Part shown: piece by piece, positions 33,739-44,850 of the stretch | How the letters are laid out: every line of letters starts with the position of its first letter | Position numbering within the stretch: the first letter of the stretch is position 1 | From: Lindgomyces ingoldianus | Taxonomy: Eukaryota; Ascomycota; Dothideomycetes; Pleosporales; Lindgomycetaceae | DNA: 64,000 nt | Assembly: GCF_010093535.1 (NCBI RefSeq) | Contig: NW_022985165.1 | Coordinates: 2,277,701-2,341,700, forward strand | Direction: 5' to 3' | Notes under the pieces: model-generated | Seen by the model: the letters and a program-made list of their open reading frames with translations, nothing else | Told to the model about the DNA's origin: nothing | The model's database searches: none | Program-made: the position numbers and the translations under genes

Positions 33739-34800
33739 GCGAAGAAATCTTTCCCTTTAAGTATTTTCTTTACGTTGTAGTATAGCGTATTGTCTTCTTA
33801 GAGTGGGGGCTTAGACGAAAGTGAGAGAATGCTGAATGAGATATTTCTGACGGAGAGGCGTATGGAAGAACATATATCAAATTAACTTAGCAATCGATGC
33901 TAGACCAACAAGCCCCGAATGGTCGGACAGCAGAAGCCAGGTCGTTCCCAATGCCTGTTTAGGTATAGCTTGCCGTATGCGTCATGTAAGCTGTGTTTCA
34001 AAGTCAGCACTCACTCCGCAGACAACACTATCACATGAGAAGAAAGAGACTCAAAGCGAATGCGAGAGCCGTGATATGCTGGAGTAGATCCACGTGAAGT
34101 GAAGTGGTGGAGATTTGCCACAACTCAGTCGCATGCCGACTCCAAGTATGGCCACGAACTAAGGGTACAATCTTTGGTTGGTATGCGAGAGGGGATATTC
34201 TTGTCTATTAATTGGCAGGTTGAGCTGGATAAAGGGGAGATTTGTTACTCAATCTGTGGACGTTAGACAACATTTAGAGAGGGCCAAGCCGTGGATTGTT
34301 GAATAAGTATGAGATTGGAAAACCATTAATGTTTAGAACCGTCAGAATTCGTTAGCGGAATGAACATGCAGAGTGTCTCCGAATGGGCAGCGAGGTATCC
34401 TTTAGATTGTTGAAGGTTTTGTATGATCTGCTCGATTCTGTTCAGCATCCAGGTCCGAAATCCGAGGTCGTAAACTGTCCATAATGGGTAAGGAGCGCTC
34501 CAAATCCCTATTAATAGCATTGTATTTGTACCTTCAGCAAAAAATCAACAGGCTGGGTTGATCTGTTAAGGCTGTTGTCAGAGAAAGGAGGATTGTTTAG
34601 ATGGTGCTGATTTCTGTCCTAAACCACTTTTCATGTTCCGTCCTATGTCTTGGAGAAGCATAAGTGAACACAGTTAGAGCCAATATTCGCGTTAGGGTTA
34701 AGTGAATTCTGATTTGGTCAACTACACTGGCGAGCAGCTAAACGTAGGATTGCTCATTTTAAACTATTGGGCCCCTTCATATTGGTCGTACCATAGCACT

Positions 34801-35145
34801 CTAGCAATCGGTGGTGAGTGTGCACTGAGCTCCATCATCTACCTGTTGAATGTTCTCGTTTTCTTGTCCATCAACCTCTAAAGGATTTCTCAAACCCTGG
34901 AACATAATCTCACTAACCTGCGCTTCATTCTCGTTAGCTGTTCTACCCCTCCGTAATGGGCTTGGTGCATGACCTGGCGGCCTCAACCTATGCGGAAGCT
35001 GCTTGGCAGCACATACTAAATCCCCGATATAGAACTGAGCAACTCTTGCCAAGTGATATACCTGATTTAAACACATGGTCAAGACTAGGAAGATCCCGGC
35101 TGTGGCGCTAGTCGCCCCATGCCCATGCCCATGCCCATGCCCAGA
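34801..35145 (-). other. possible 3'-terminal exon with Gly-His repeat and hydrophobic helix
   Basis: On the minus strand a splice-acceptor-like CTATACCTAG precedes an open frame that reads NSGHGHGHGHGATSATAG, a hydrophobic GIFLVLTMCL, then a polar tail ending at 34801. The Gly-His run is the (CCCATG)n repeat in translation. No matching 5' exon was identified, so this may be a relic or chance. Confidence 0.25.
35116..35142. repeat. hexanucleotide repeat (CCCATG)x4.5
   Basis: Four exact CCCATG units plus CCC on the plus strand. Confidence 0.95.
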
Positions 35146-36693
35146 ATTCTAGGTATAGATACAACGACTAACGATAAAATTACGAAATCCTGCTTAGAGA
35201 TTCGGAGAGACTATGTGGGTTATGCATATTGTTTAATGGAGGCGGTGTAGTCTCCGGCAGCAATGGGACGTGCGCCGTTCCTGCGGCTGGCAATGTTTGT
35301 GTATTGAAGAGAGCCTCAAGCTGCAGTTATGATTATTTAGGATTTCCTATGGTGTTGAAGATAGTAGTCAGCGATAGAACTCTAAGAATGAACTTTATGA
35401 CGGCGAACCTCATCCTCAAAGGGCAACCTGGTAAATTAAAAAACCAGAATTGACTCCCAGAAATATGCCTACATGCGGGCGAAGAACGAGGAGCCTGGTG
35501 AACTCTGGGAATAAAAGTCCGTTTTGGAGACAAGGATATACACAAGGCTGGGGAAGATCAGGAGAGAAATAGTCGGAAAGGGAGACATATGAGAGAGACG
35601 TATAGAGAGACCTATTCGCATAGCATAGTACAGATCGGATGTAGGCGTACGGAAGGACGGCGAATTCATGTTCCACACAGACTAACTCCGAGGAAGATGC
35701 TATTGTCTGTTTAGGAGGAGGACAAATAGGCGTCGAGAGACAGGTACTGAAACTCTAGCGAAGTCCGTACGAGGTTGGGGCTTCATTTAGAAATAGATGA
35801 CGGACGCCCTATAGCGAAGGACCCAGCGAACTAGCACTTGAAATAGGACATGCTAGGCTTTAGGTTACGTGATACTTCCAGTGAGCGAAGGAGTCGCGGG
35901 CGCCACAAGCCAGCGCCGCTGTGCTTTTAGCAATACCGTTCAAAAGGATGGGGTTGAGGGATAGTAGCGACGATTATTGGTCCCAAAAGATCTCCGGTCG
36001 CATTGGGAAGCCCAGCGTTTTGCTGAACCCCTGTGACGTCGCTGTGCTAAGGTCCGGTAGGGTAGTCCACGCCGTCTGAGCCCATCGTTCCCCAGTTTGT
36101 GGCTTCGGAAGTTTAAAATAGCCGGCACTGGCCAAAACACCAACAGCTCCAACCCTCGATACACGACGCGTGAAATCGCCGCCCTCCCATCTCTCGCTGT
36201 CATCTTTAGCAGTGAGCATGTGCGAACGTTTCGGGCCTGCTGCGCCTTAGGTAACATCACATTTCCTTTGCTGACTTCCCCCGTGCCACACATGCCAGTG
36301 AACTGAGTGGACACCGTCCATCAAACGTCATGGCATTGATCGTCGTGCGCGTTCGTCTGCCTCGGGAAATGTGTCAACGTGTCTGACCATAGATGACGAT
36401 CGTCGTCCCGTTTGTCGGACTTGAAAAACCCTGCGTTTGTCCCTCCCTTTGCCTTGCGCGCTGGTCTCGGAGTCGGTCAGGCTTTTATTGTCCGCAAAAC
36501 AGTCACGAGCAGCTTCGCCGCAGTCAGTGTCCGTCGTTCATGCCTCTCGGGCTTCGATGGTGAGAATTCTTATGACTTTGTCAGTCTTTTCTGAAGGAGC
36601 AACACAGCATCTCCACCTACGACCTTCTTAATTCAATTAGCTCTCATCGTCAGGTTTAAATTCTCAGGGACAGGAGCTTGCTAGCGTGGAAAC

Positions 36694-38137
36694 ATGGCTA
36701 GGCGTACCTTCCTTTGCCGCCTCATTTTCAGTGCTATCTTCAGTGTATCCATCATCAATGTCTTCACACACACATCCTCGCCATCCTTCTTTTTGCGTTA
36801 CGCCAATCCGGCGGCCGCCTCTCATCCCTCCATCTTTTGCCCACAGTCGGATCTGGCCGATGATGTCTTAGTAGTTCTCCGAACAGGCGCGACCGAGTCG
36901 CGCGAAAAAGTGCCGGTTCATTTTCGAACCACGCTGCGGTGTGTCCCAAATTTTGTCGTGTTTTCTGACCTGGATGAAGCGATTGAGGGACATGCTGTGC
37001 ATGACGTGCTGGATGGGGTCAGCGAGGCTGTGAGGGGGAAGCACGAGGACTTCAAGCTTTATCATCATCTTCAAAAATATGGACGGAAGGGATTGGAAAA
37101 CCAGAAAGTCATTACTGCACAATCCGGATCTTCGAAAGGGGACTATCTCAATATTGAGAACGATGGATGGAAGCTGGATAAGTGGAAATTCCTCCCAATG
37201 ATCGACCACGCATATCGAAAGATGCCAAGGGCGAAATGGTATGTTTTCATCGAGGCCGACACGTATCTTGTCTGGAACAACATTCTCGAGTACCTTAGCA
37301 ACTTTGACGCCCGAAAACATTATTATATCGGCAAGCATCTCTACATCAATGACGTACAATTCGGCTATGGCGGTGCAGGCTTCATTCTATCGAACCCCGC
37401 AATGCGCAAAGTCTCAGAGCATCGCTCCGTCCGCATCCAAGACTACGAGGAATTCACTGCGACCCATTGGGTCGGCGATTGCGCTCTGGGTAAAGTCCTC
37501 GAAGACATCAAAGTGCCTCTGCACCGCGCATACCCGCACCTCCAAGGTGACTCACCCGCAACCATGGACCCATCGACATCAAAACTTGATCGCCTCGCAT
37601 GGTGCTATCCCGCAGTGACATACCACCACGTGTCGCCGTCCGAAATCGAAGATCTCTGGACTTTCGAGCAGAATTGGTTCATGAGGGTTCGTTGACTGCT
37701 CCCTCCCACTTATTAATATCCACCGCTAACCATAATAGCACAACGTACTTCTACGACACCGGGATATCTTCATGGAATACGTGCGTCCGCAGATTAGAGC
37801 CGCACTATCTCAGTGGGATAATATGTCGGCAGATGAAGAATATAACGGCCACGACCAAGATAAACACTCGGATCCCGTTGCACGCGCCGCATGGAAGTCC
37901 TTTAACCATTGCAGAGACGTCTGCGAGAGCAAGAGGAAATGCGTGCAATTTTCCTACCATGAAGGACGGTGCGCGATCTCGTCGGCTTTTCGATTGGGTT
38001 ATGCGAAGCCCGACTCAAAAGTCAAAGCGGGATGGATGACTGACAGAGTCGATGATTTATTCCTTAAGCTAGAGAGTCAGTGTGGGGTGAGGGATTGGTT
38101 CAGCCCGCAAGAGGGTTCGATCGTGGTAAAGCGGTGA
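36694..38137 (+). CDS. glycosyltransferase family 31-type protein with C-terminal Cys-rich segment
   Basis: Exons 36694-37686 and 37739-38137; 52-bp GT-AG intron; 463 residues. N-terminal signal anchor (FLCRLIFSAIFSVSIINVF) implies a type II Golgi/ER membrane enzyme. Domain landmarks: DVLVVLRTGATESREKVPVHF, VPNFVVFSDLDE, KWFVFIEADTY-type sequence (here KWYVFIEADTYLVWNN, giving the EAD acidic motif in place of DxD), YGGAGFILSNPAM, and WVGDCALGKVLEDI. This is the fungal GT31 arrangement. The second exon adds AWKSFNHCRDVCESKRKCVQF and GRCAISSAFRLGYA, a four-to-five-cysteine PAN/apple-like module common at the end of these proteins. Sugar donor and acceptor unknown. Confidence 0.9.
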
Positions 38138-39747
38138 CGAATTGCAACAGGAGCAAACGGATGGGACTAGCGTCTGAGGGGAAGAGATTTTGAGCGCTCA
38201 AGCGTGCGAAACTTCCAATGTTAGAAAAAAGATACCCAAGATCACTTGCATGCGCGGGAGCGCCACGCTCGCTTAGGAGGAATATGTAAATAGAGGTAAA
38301 TCTCGAATTCAAGAACGTCCAAGAGCTTTCACAGTTCCGAATGCATCATATTCTAAGAGCTTGAGATCGCTGCAAGAAGACAACTTAAGGTTAAAATTGA
38401 ATACTGGATAGAGGGAAGCCACCAACATGACTTCTCAATCCAGTTACCAAAAGGTGGTTGTCAAACTAAGCCTAATCTGGGTGCAACTTATTCTTTCATC
38501 AACCCTCCCCAATTTCGAAGGAAAGGTTAAACGAAAGCCTAATCCAAATGCAGTGCGCCTTCTAAGTAATAAGAGATGCTAGAGAAACTGACACTCTACA
38601 TCCTACTCCTACTAAAAGGACCAATTTCCATCCTCATAGTGATAGCTCTAGCTGCCCACCCCCAACAGTCACTAGTCTGCTTCTCACACTCCTTAGCTTT
38701 CAAAGAACTTAAGGCTTAGTGCTTTCACTCACTCACCCTAGTGTCATCAGGATTCTTGACTTTCGAAGGATAAAGCCCGACCATAACTGCCTAGTCAAAT
38801 TCTGTCCTTTCTCTCTCTACCCCAACAAGCAGTCCTTCGTCTTCAGCACCCTGACTCATGAATTTGGGGACATTGTGTCTTGGTTGTAAGTTCCACTGTC
38901 ATCATTCAATTCCGAATACACCTCACACTTATCCTTTTCCTGTCCAGGGCCACCGCTAATTTCGATTACCACGTTCTCCTTGCTGGAAAGAGAAGCCCCG
39001 CCACCGATGTATCCGCTTTGAGTACTCCCACAAGGGCCATATTTCATGAATCACGCATTTGAGTTTGTTTAAGAAGACGATGAGGATAAGAAGAAGGGTG
39101 GAGATTATAGCCTTCGTGGTGGTGCGGATGCATGGAGGGATTCGGAATTCAAGATAGAGACTGTGCAGATGAAAGTGGTCTTCATCCGTCGGGGTAACGA
39201 GCGCGGTGGAGAAACAGCCATATTGGCTATTTCGTGCTCTGCGTGGGATGGGGGCCAGGCTATTAAGGTTGAGCTCACGTCAGGTAAGATTCTAAGCCGG
39301 ATTCTGTGGACCACCTTTTAAAGGTGGCGAGAAATTATGAAGTGAGCTCCGAATGAATAACTCAAAGAGGAATGCAGAGAGTCCTTACCGTAATCGTGCT
39401 TGGTAGACTCTGACGTGTCGGGAGAATGAACAACTTCAACACGTTATCAATCAACGAAACTCATTTTCGGTAGCTGACACTGCATCCAACGAGTTTGCTT
39501 GCCGATAATATTTGGAACATTGGAGACCCATTGCGCACTTGCATTGCTTCTATTTATATTCTTTGATAGGGAACTCTATCCTTTTCTTGTTCGGACTGTG
39601 TGACTCGAAAGTTTATCTCCCGTATAGGGGTAATTGAAAAAGCTAACCCCTAGGCTCTGAGTTGCACCTTCGGGAAATGCTCGTTCGGCGAACGGACTCT
39701 TTTTCTAATTACTTACAATGCTCGACATGTGCCTAGCCTATGAGCTC
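38138..39747. other. intergenic, no gene called
   Basis: 1.6 kb with only short frames. A minus-strand stretch at 38856-39047 is polar and Gly/Ser-rich but unrecognised. Confidence 0.45.
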
Positions 39748-39939
39748 TCAGTGCTTCATAAAAATCTTAGCGCTTTCGCCTCCGCTTTTGCCCACAGTGT
39801 AAGCTCTGGAAGGGAGAGGTGGTTGTGGAGGTAGTGGAGGGCTGGATAGCCTGTAGTAAGTGGTGTAACTAACGACAGCGAAGACGGCGAGGGCGAGAGG
39901 CAATGCTCTAGATTTGTCCACGGGTAATGAGGCAGGCAT
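39748..39939 (-). CDS. possible small membrane protein (63 residues)
   Basis: ATG at 39939, stop at 39748. Contains one hydrophobic helix (ALPLALAVFAVVSYTTYYRL) followed by a proline-rich stretch (SSPPLPPQPPLP) and a polar end. Composition is protein-like and isolated from larger genes, but there is no family match that I recognise and no second exon is evident. Confidence 0.3.
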   Translation of the reverse strand: MPASLPVDKSRALPLALAVFAVVSYTTYYRLSSPPLPPQPPLPSRAYTVGKSGGESAKIFMKH

Positions 39940-40597
39940 AGATACGCAAGGAGGGAAGACGCAATTACCCGGATTGATTCTTCAACTAGGGATAAGCTAA
40001 CAACCAGGGTGAGAAAAGATATGTTCGAGTCTCGAACAGCTTGCCTTAAGACTGCGAATACTGTGTCGAGGGATCGGTAGTAGCCGTATGCCAGATGGGA
40101 ATGAGAAATGTATAATTCGCTCTTGTTACACGATCCATTCTCTTCATCGCACAATATCTCCGAAGGCAGCGGCATCGGACGATCGTACTGGTGAAGACAC
40201 CTAAGGGATGTTTGAATTGATGAAGAGGGAAGCGCTGATATACGTAAAATTACAAGAACGATAACTAGCCAATGCCAGTATTAGAGCGGTAAGGTATTTC
40301 CCATTCCAAAGTCATCTATATCCACCTTTCATCAACGTTCAAAATCATGAAGGAAATGCGACCAACACCATGACCTTGCTCAAGTTCCTCATCAGGCGCC
40401 AAATCTCAGCCAAGGTTACGATGTGTGATATAGTACAATCGTATGATTAGTATCCAAAATGAACGCCTTTCCTTCCCCAATGAATGGATTAAATTGTGTA
40501 AAGAATTAAGGAAAAAAGTAGTATCTCGCGTATGCAAGCACAGGTTCGCCGGGTGAATGCTCAAAAGTCCGAGCGAGAGAATAAAAAACCGTGAACT
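39940..40597. other. intergenic
   Basis: Holds the 3' side of the Boi-like gene; AT-rich; nothing recognised. Confidence 0.5.
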
Positions 40598-43500
40598 TCA
40601 TGCGGTTACTTCACTCTGCTCCCTGTTTAAATGAGCAGTGCTCTCCTTCTTCTTGACCTCGATTGTGGGTGGCTTCCGAGTCTCTCCGGTCTCAGCATAA
40701 TCTAAGAGAGCTTTGGCATCGTCAAGGCCCGAAATTGCGAGGCCTTTTTTCTCGTCCTCTTCATGGATCACGCTCTCTTGCATGCTCTCTTTCGACTTTT
40801 TGCTCTTTTTGCTCTCAATATCGTCTGACATCTTCTCCTCATCATCATCGTCCATGAGGGCGGGCGGTCGCTGTCGCATGGCTTGTGCTTTTTGAAGAGT
40901 GATGGTCTTCTGCTGGTACGTCGTACTTGTAGGCAACGAGTCATCCCTGTCGATTGTAGCTTTCATAAGTGCAGCCATCCACAAACGACCTAGTTGGATA
41001 TTGTCCACTGCGAAATAGTGAACAAGAGGCTTGGTAAATTGGACACCTTTTTGAAGCCCAGCTCTTGGTGGAACGAGTTTAAAAATGAACATTCCCGACA
41101 TATCCTCCTCTATAGCATTTGCGCTATCGGTTGACGCAGCTGTTGGGATAGTTGCGTTCTGGGGTGATGACGGAGACGAAGAGGCTCGAGTTATCGTGGC
41201 GTGCAGCCCAGTTATTCTCTCGTTATTGGCCGGGAGTACGCGATGCGACGATATGTCGATGAGTCCTTTTTCCTCTGTATCAAATTCGGTGTAAAAGTAG
41301 GACAAACGCCGCCCGCGGAGGACGAATAGCCGGGTCTTCCACGTTGTCATGAGGCTTGAGGATTTCTTCTTCATCCATCCACTGTAATCACAGCCTACCA
41401 TGGCTTGCTGAGGGGTAATCGCCTCACGACCTCGAAGATAGGCGCTAGTGCCGTGCTTCTTAGACTTCTTCCGACTAGTTCCTGCTGTTGAGCTTGAGCC
41501 ACCAGTGAGTCGCTTGTTAATTTCTGGATTTTCGAGATCGAAGCTCTTGGAGATGGAGGTGCCAGATGGTGTACTGGAGCCGGTGCGTGTGGGTGATTGC
41601 ATTGGGGACTCCTTGATGGGCGATGTATTAATGTCTGCCGCGCTTGCATGCGCCTTCTCGCTTCCAGTGATTGCGTCTGAAATTGCACGGAGACCGGCGC
41701 CTCTTGACTTCTTACTAAAGAAGGAGTGGGAGTGACTTTGGACGGCGGGTGAAGGTGACGCTCGTCCTTGTGAGGACGTTTCACTGCCAGGAAGGGCAGG
41801 AGAATTCGCGATTGCATCAATACTCGGGGAATCTCCGTACTCAAGCTTAGTTACCGTAGGGGACCTATCGTTCATAGGCTTCAGCGGCCGAACGAAATCA
41901 AACGCACTCGAACTACGATGGCTTTTGATATTGGCACCGTAGTACGCCTTTGCGGCCGGAGAGATCGGGCTAACTGATTCAGCTACCGAATCCGAACTCC
42001 CGACTCTACTATGACGTCGATTGTAGGCAGCTCGTCGTCCAGCTTCAGTGCTATAGCTGGGGTTGCGGGAATGGTTGGGGCTCTCCTTCTTTCGAAGAAC
42101 ATTCCTACCTTTCCGGTTGTCCACCTCCCCGCCAGAGAAGTAACCCCGATCCAGGTCGGCGGCACTCACAATACTCATGCCAAGATCACGGTTCACCCCA
42201 GATGTGTCATATGCAGCCCCGTCTGCGCTGGCTGAGTGCATGTGGTTTGATGAGGATGGCCTCCTTAAGTCCTGAGCAGGTTTCTGTGGCGAGCCCATCG
42301 ACCAGTTGCGGTCAAATGATGGCATCTTCTTGTGGGAAGGTGGTGCTGGGGCTTGAGTGGTGACTTGCGACTTTCCTGTTCCAATTGAGCTTGGGGTAGG
42401 TGGATTTACGGAAAAATCGATGGACGAGTGTCTGTTGTGGTTTAGACTTCGAACAGATGCAGCAGAAGGACGAGTGGGCGTCCCTGGCTGAGGGGAGGAT
42501 GGCGTGGTATGTGCAAGTGGTGAAGTAGCTTCTTGAATAGGGGACGGAGAGTGGCCGGCTGTGGAGTGTGCACGTGGAAGGGGTTGTCTCATTGAGCCGC
42601 CCTTCGCGCCTTGCGCTTCTCTTAAGCTCGGAATCCTCGGGAGGACGGCGCCCATGGATGTAGCTCGATTTCTAACGGGCTCTGCTATCGGCTCATCGGG
42701 GGCATCGAAGTGGGGTATGCCCTTCGAAGCATCCTTCAGAGTCTTGACCTCCTGCTGCAATGCTTTTATTTTTAACCACGTCCGAAGCCGCGGGCCCACA
42801 GGCCCCAACTCGAACTCCTTGAGGAAGATGGTTGCTTGATCCATGCCAAGAAGAACCTCCCCAGAGATCTCCTGCTCTTTGAAGATGTCGCAATGCTTCT
42901 TTTCCACGCCGACGTCCTCTAGATATTCCGCGACTTGTGCGGGTGTCCATATTATGACTTCCTCTTCAGTGTGTAAGTTTTGCTCCTCTTCCTCTGTCTC
43001 TTGGCCATTTATGTACGAGAGGCGATGGTGACTGCTGTACTCGCTCCCTGAATCATTTGCTCTCAGATCCTTCCCCGCGATGCTATGCCGGGGCGTGCTC
43101 ATATCGGTAATATGCTCGTCAATAACGCTCAGCGTCTCATTCATCACCGGGCTCCCTATGCTGCCCGGGTCTCCACCGAATGCTATGCTGATACTCCGCG
43201 TGGCGACAGGGAGAGACGTCCGGTTCGAAGAACCCATCTGGGCGGCCACGTTTGGGCTCGAGATGTGCAGAGGCGTTGTTGTATGAGGCTCCATTTCGGC
43301 TGCTGGTTCCAGCGCCGCCGGCTGAGGAAGGGGCTGGTCCGTTGTAGTCAAGGACTGAGTGGCATGGGAATCGGAGACGTGAGAATCGGAGATGGCAGTG
43401 CCAGGTTCAACGGCTGGGGCTGGGGCACCATCGTGGAGTGTCGTGGCTCCTACAGACGGTTGTGAAGTCGCACGGTGATGAGCGGGTGCGGTGATGGTCG

Positions 43501-43915
43501 GTTTTGGAGCAGGTCGCGTGTAGACTAGAGTTGAAGTTAGACTTGAAGGACGGAAAAACCAAAGAGGAGCTAATAGACGAGTGCAACAGCCCCGGTCCTA
43601 TTGGCTTCGACTCTAGAGTACCAAGGCAAGAGGAATCCATACCTTCAGGAAAGAGCCCGTTGTCCCCGTTCTGGGTGTTTCTGCCCAAAAACCAGCCATC
43701 GCCGAAATCGTCGTCGCGCTCAATAAGTTCGATACGGTCACCTCGCGCCAGACTCAGCTCATCCGGACTTCGGGCTTGGAATTCGTCTGCAGCGGAATGT
43801 CAGCCTCATCTCATCCCGCGAGTGCATCTCATGCGGAACCCTGGATGGTGCACTTACGCACAACAATGAGCATGTCGCCGGGTTGCGAGTGCTCGGGCTG
43901 GCTTCTGGTGGCCAT
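40598..43915 (-). CDS. Boi1/Boi2-like polarised growth protein (SH3-SAM-PH)
   Basis: Scaffold at sites of polarised growth that links Cdc42/formin/exocyst function to the plasma membrane in yeast. Exons (minus): 43915-43858, 43786-43643, 43524-40598; GT-AG introns of 71 and 118 bp; 1042 residues. SH3 domain at about 15-68, split by intron 1 (VVHEFQARSPDELSLARGD, DGWFLGRN, GLFPEVY). SAM domain at about 258-325 (WTPAQVAEYLEDVGVEKKH, GEVLLGMDQATIFLKEF, GPRLRTWLKIKALQQ). PH domain at about 776-922 (CDYSGWMKKKSSSLMTTWKT, LFVLRGRRLSYFYTEFD, HYFAVDNIQLGRLWMAALM). The linkers are Ser/Pro-rich, typical for Boi proteins. Domain order is identical to yeast Boi1/2. Divergent from the MIZ gene. Confidence 0.95.
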
Positions 43916-44850
43916 GGTGTCAGTCTGGCGGAGGAAGAGCGAGGGGAGGCGGCGCAAAAGGTAGTCGATGTGTTGTTGGCGACTACCACCTTCGCACAGC
44001 GTGAAAGTTCATCATGCAGTTGCGGAAGGTTGGCCCTGCAGCCCTCAGACGTGGCGCTGCCAGTGGAGTGGAGGAGACAACGGCCCTGACTGGGGTTCGG
44101 AGACGACGCAGCACCTCCACGCAGGCTGCGGTCCGAGGCTGCGAGCGACGGGGACAGACGGCGAGCGAATTGTTACAGAGCACAGAGGCTCGTCGGTGCG
44201 TGTATCGTGGCGTTCGGTTCTTGGTTGGAGAGGTCGAGAACAGATTGGGGTTGGCAGCCACTTGGCCAACATCTCCTATTGATCACAGGCGAGAAACGCC
44301 AGCGGCCATTTCTCTCCTTCACAGGCCGGATATCTGAATAGCCGCCACAGCGAATATAGTACCACGACTAGGGAAACGCACCACATTCAGAGTCTCAGAC
44401 GACTGCACCGCCCCGACCCCAACCCTCATCAGCCCTGCCAGCCTTGAACTCCTCCCTGTGGAAAGCTGAAGCAAGTCCCGTGATCAAGGCGTCTACGCGA
44501 GCCGATTCCGGCTTAGCGGCCCATTCACCGCTCACGCTTTGTTCATCCTTCACGACGCCATCTCCCATGATCCTGCTCTCTCCTGCTGTACCCTATCACC
44601 CCTCGGTCGCTGCTACCTTCTTCTCTATCCGGACCAGAGCATTCACTCTTCACCCCACATAGCACGCGCCAGTGTTATGGTCGTTTCCCTTGTGCTCTAC
44701 AAATAAGAGCAGGCTGCAACCCCTCTCCAGACCCATAATGATCTCCCCGCATCCATTGCGATTGTGGTTACTGGTCGAAGGGCTCATCTCGCAGCCAAAC
44801 ATCTGTTCCCGCTGCCATCCTGTGTCCCTGCTGTCCTCATCGAGGGGAAT
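43916..44850. other. divergent intergenic region (Boi-like / MIZ)
   Basis: 935 bp between divergent starts, relatively GC-rich and therefore full of spurious open frames on both strands. Presumed shared promoter region. Confidence 0.5.

Larger units (their letters stand above)
33739..36693. other. gene-poor stretch, one weak exon candidate
   Basis: Apart from the candidate at 34801-35145 no gene is supported over nearly 3 kb. Short frames at 34326-34520 (minus), 35229-35453 (plus, with SSCSYDYLGFPMVLKIVV) and 35940-36314 (minus) show no recognisable family. The last few hundred bases hold the GT31 promoter. Confidence 0.45.

Noticed and set aside
43759..44337. Several frames in the Boi/MIZ divergent promoter
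   Set aside because: All short and Arg/Ser-rich, caused by high GC; real exons 1 and 2 of the Boi-like gene explain the only conserved part.
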